NCBI RefSeq assembly: GCF_002699855.1
Contig: NZ_LKBW01000285.1
Span: 1 to 33,553, forward strand
Reading direction: 5' to 3'
DNA from: Pseudomonas amygdali
Lineage (GTDB): Bacteria; Pseudomonadota; Gammaproteobacteria; Pseudomonadales; Pseudomonadaceae
DNA: 33,553 nt
The first letter of the stretch is position 1. Each line of letters opens with the position of its first letter. A program made the position numbers and the translations under genes. Below the pieces are notes generated by a model that was not told the DNA's origin, did no database searches, and saw only the letters and a program-made list of their open reading frames with translations. This document shows, in pieces, positions 33,553 to 33,553 of this stretch.

Positions 33553-33553
33553 C
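33463..33553. mobile_element. end of an IS5-like insertion sequence
   Basis: The boundary reads GGGTTTGTCTGAAAAGTC inward from 33463, the likely terminal inverted repeat, preceded by TA (33461-33462), which is a plausible target duplication. The element interrupts the GGDEF-EAL gene. Only about 90 bases are visible. Confidence 0.6.

Overview
The window looks like chromosomal DNA from a fluorescent Pseudomonas, most likely of the P. syringae group. The evidence is a set of recognisable Pseudomonas gene blocks (desT, ureEFG/hupE, nrdR-ribD-ribE-ribBX-ribH-nusB-thiL-ribA, cnoX, a zinc-linked ABC operon, oprG), Pseudomonas-type REP elements, and codon usage that is GC-rich except at the left and right edges. 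No rRNA, tRNA or CRISPR was seen.

Layout. (1) 1-1260 is an AT-richer accessory stretch holding three tandem copies of a small two-helix membrane protein; the middle copy is broken. (2) 1357-5419 holds a 28-residue hydrophobic peptide gene, a ferritin-like protein, a REP-type array, an AsmA-family envelope protein and the TetR-type regulator DesT. (3) 5552-8014 is the urease accessory operon ureE-ureF-ureG-hupE/ureJ, preceded by a good sigma-54 promoter match; the urease structural genes are not here. (4) 8068-14742 is a minus-strand cluster read from nrdR through the riboflavin genes, nusB, thiL and ribA to a small membrane protein. Several genes overlap by GTGA. RibBX carries a GTP cyclohydrolase-like domain that has lost its zinc cysteines, so the separate RibA supplies that step. 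(5) 14919-18056 holds a YbaY-like lipoprotein, an ETFB-type methyltransferase, a REP pair, the thioredoxin-TPR protein CnoX and two small minus-strand genes. (6) 18287-21501 is a probable Zur-regulated zinc operon: a His-rich periplasmic protein, an ABC ATPase, a MacB/FtsX-type permease and a DUF3299 protein. (7) 21605-24382 holds OprG/OmpW with a candidate Anr site, a second REP-type array and two sugar-nucleotide epimerase-type genes. (8) 24536-28833 holds a large MscS-type channel, an alpha/beta hydrolase of the non-haem haloperoxidase family and a fumarylacetoacetate-hydrolase-family enzyme. (9) 29245-33553 holds a TonB-dependent receptor, a REP element, a small HTH protein and a GGDEF-EAL gene whose 5' end is cut off by an IS5-like insertion sequence that runs off the window.

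Most of the window is ordinary core genome. The parts most worth a second look are the tandem membrane-protein family at the left edge, the 28-residue peptide gene, the sigma-54 promoter for ureE, the Zur-type operator with an intra-operon terminator, the repeats upstream of the TonB receptor, and the IS-disrupted cyclic-di-GMP gene at the right edge.
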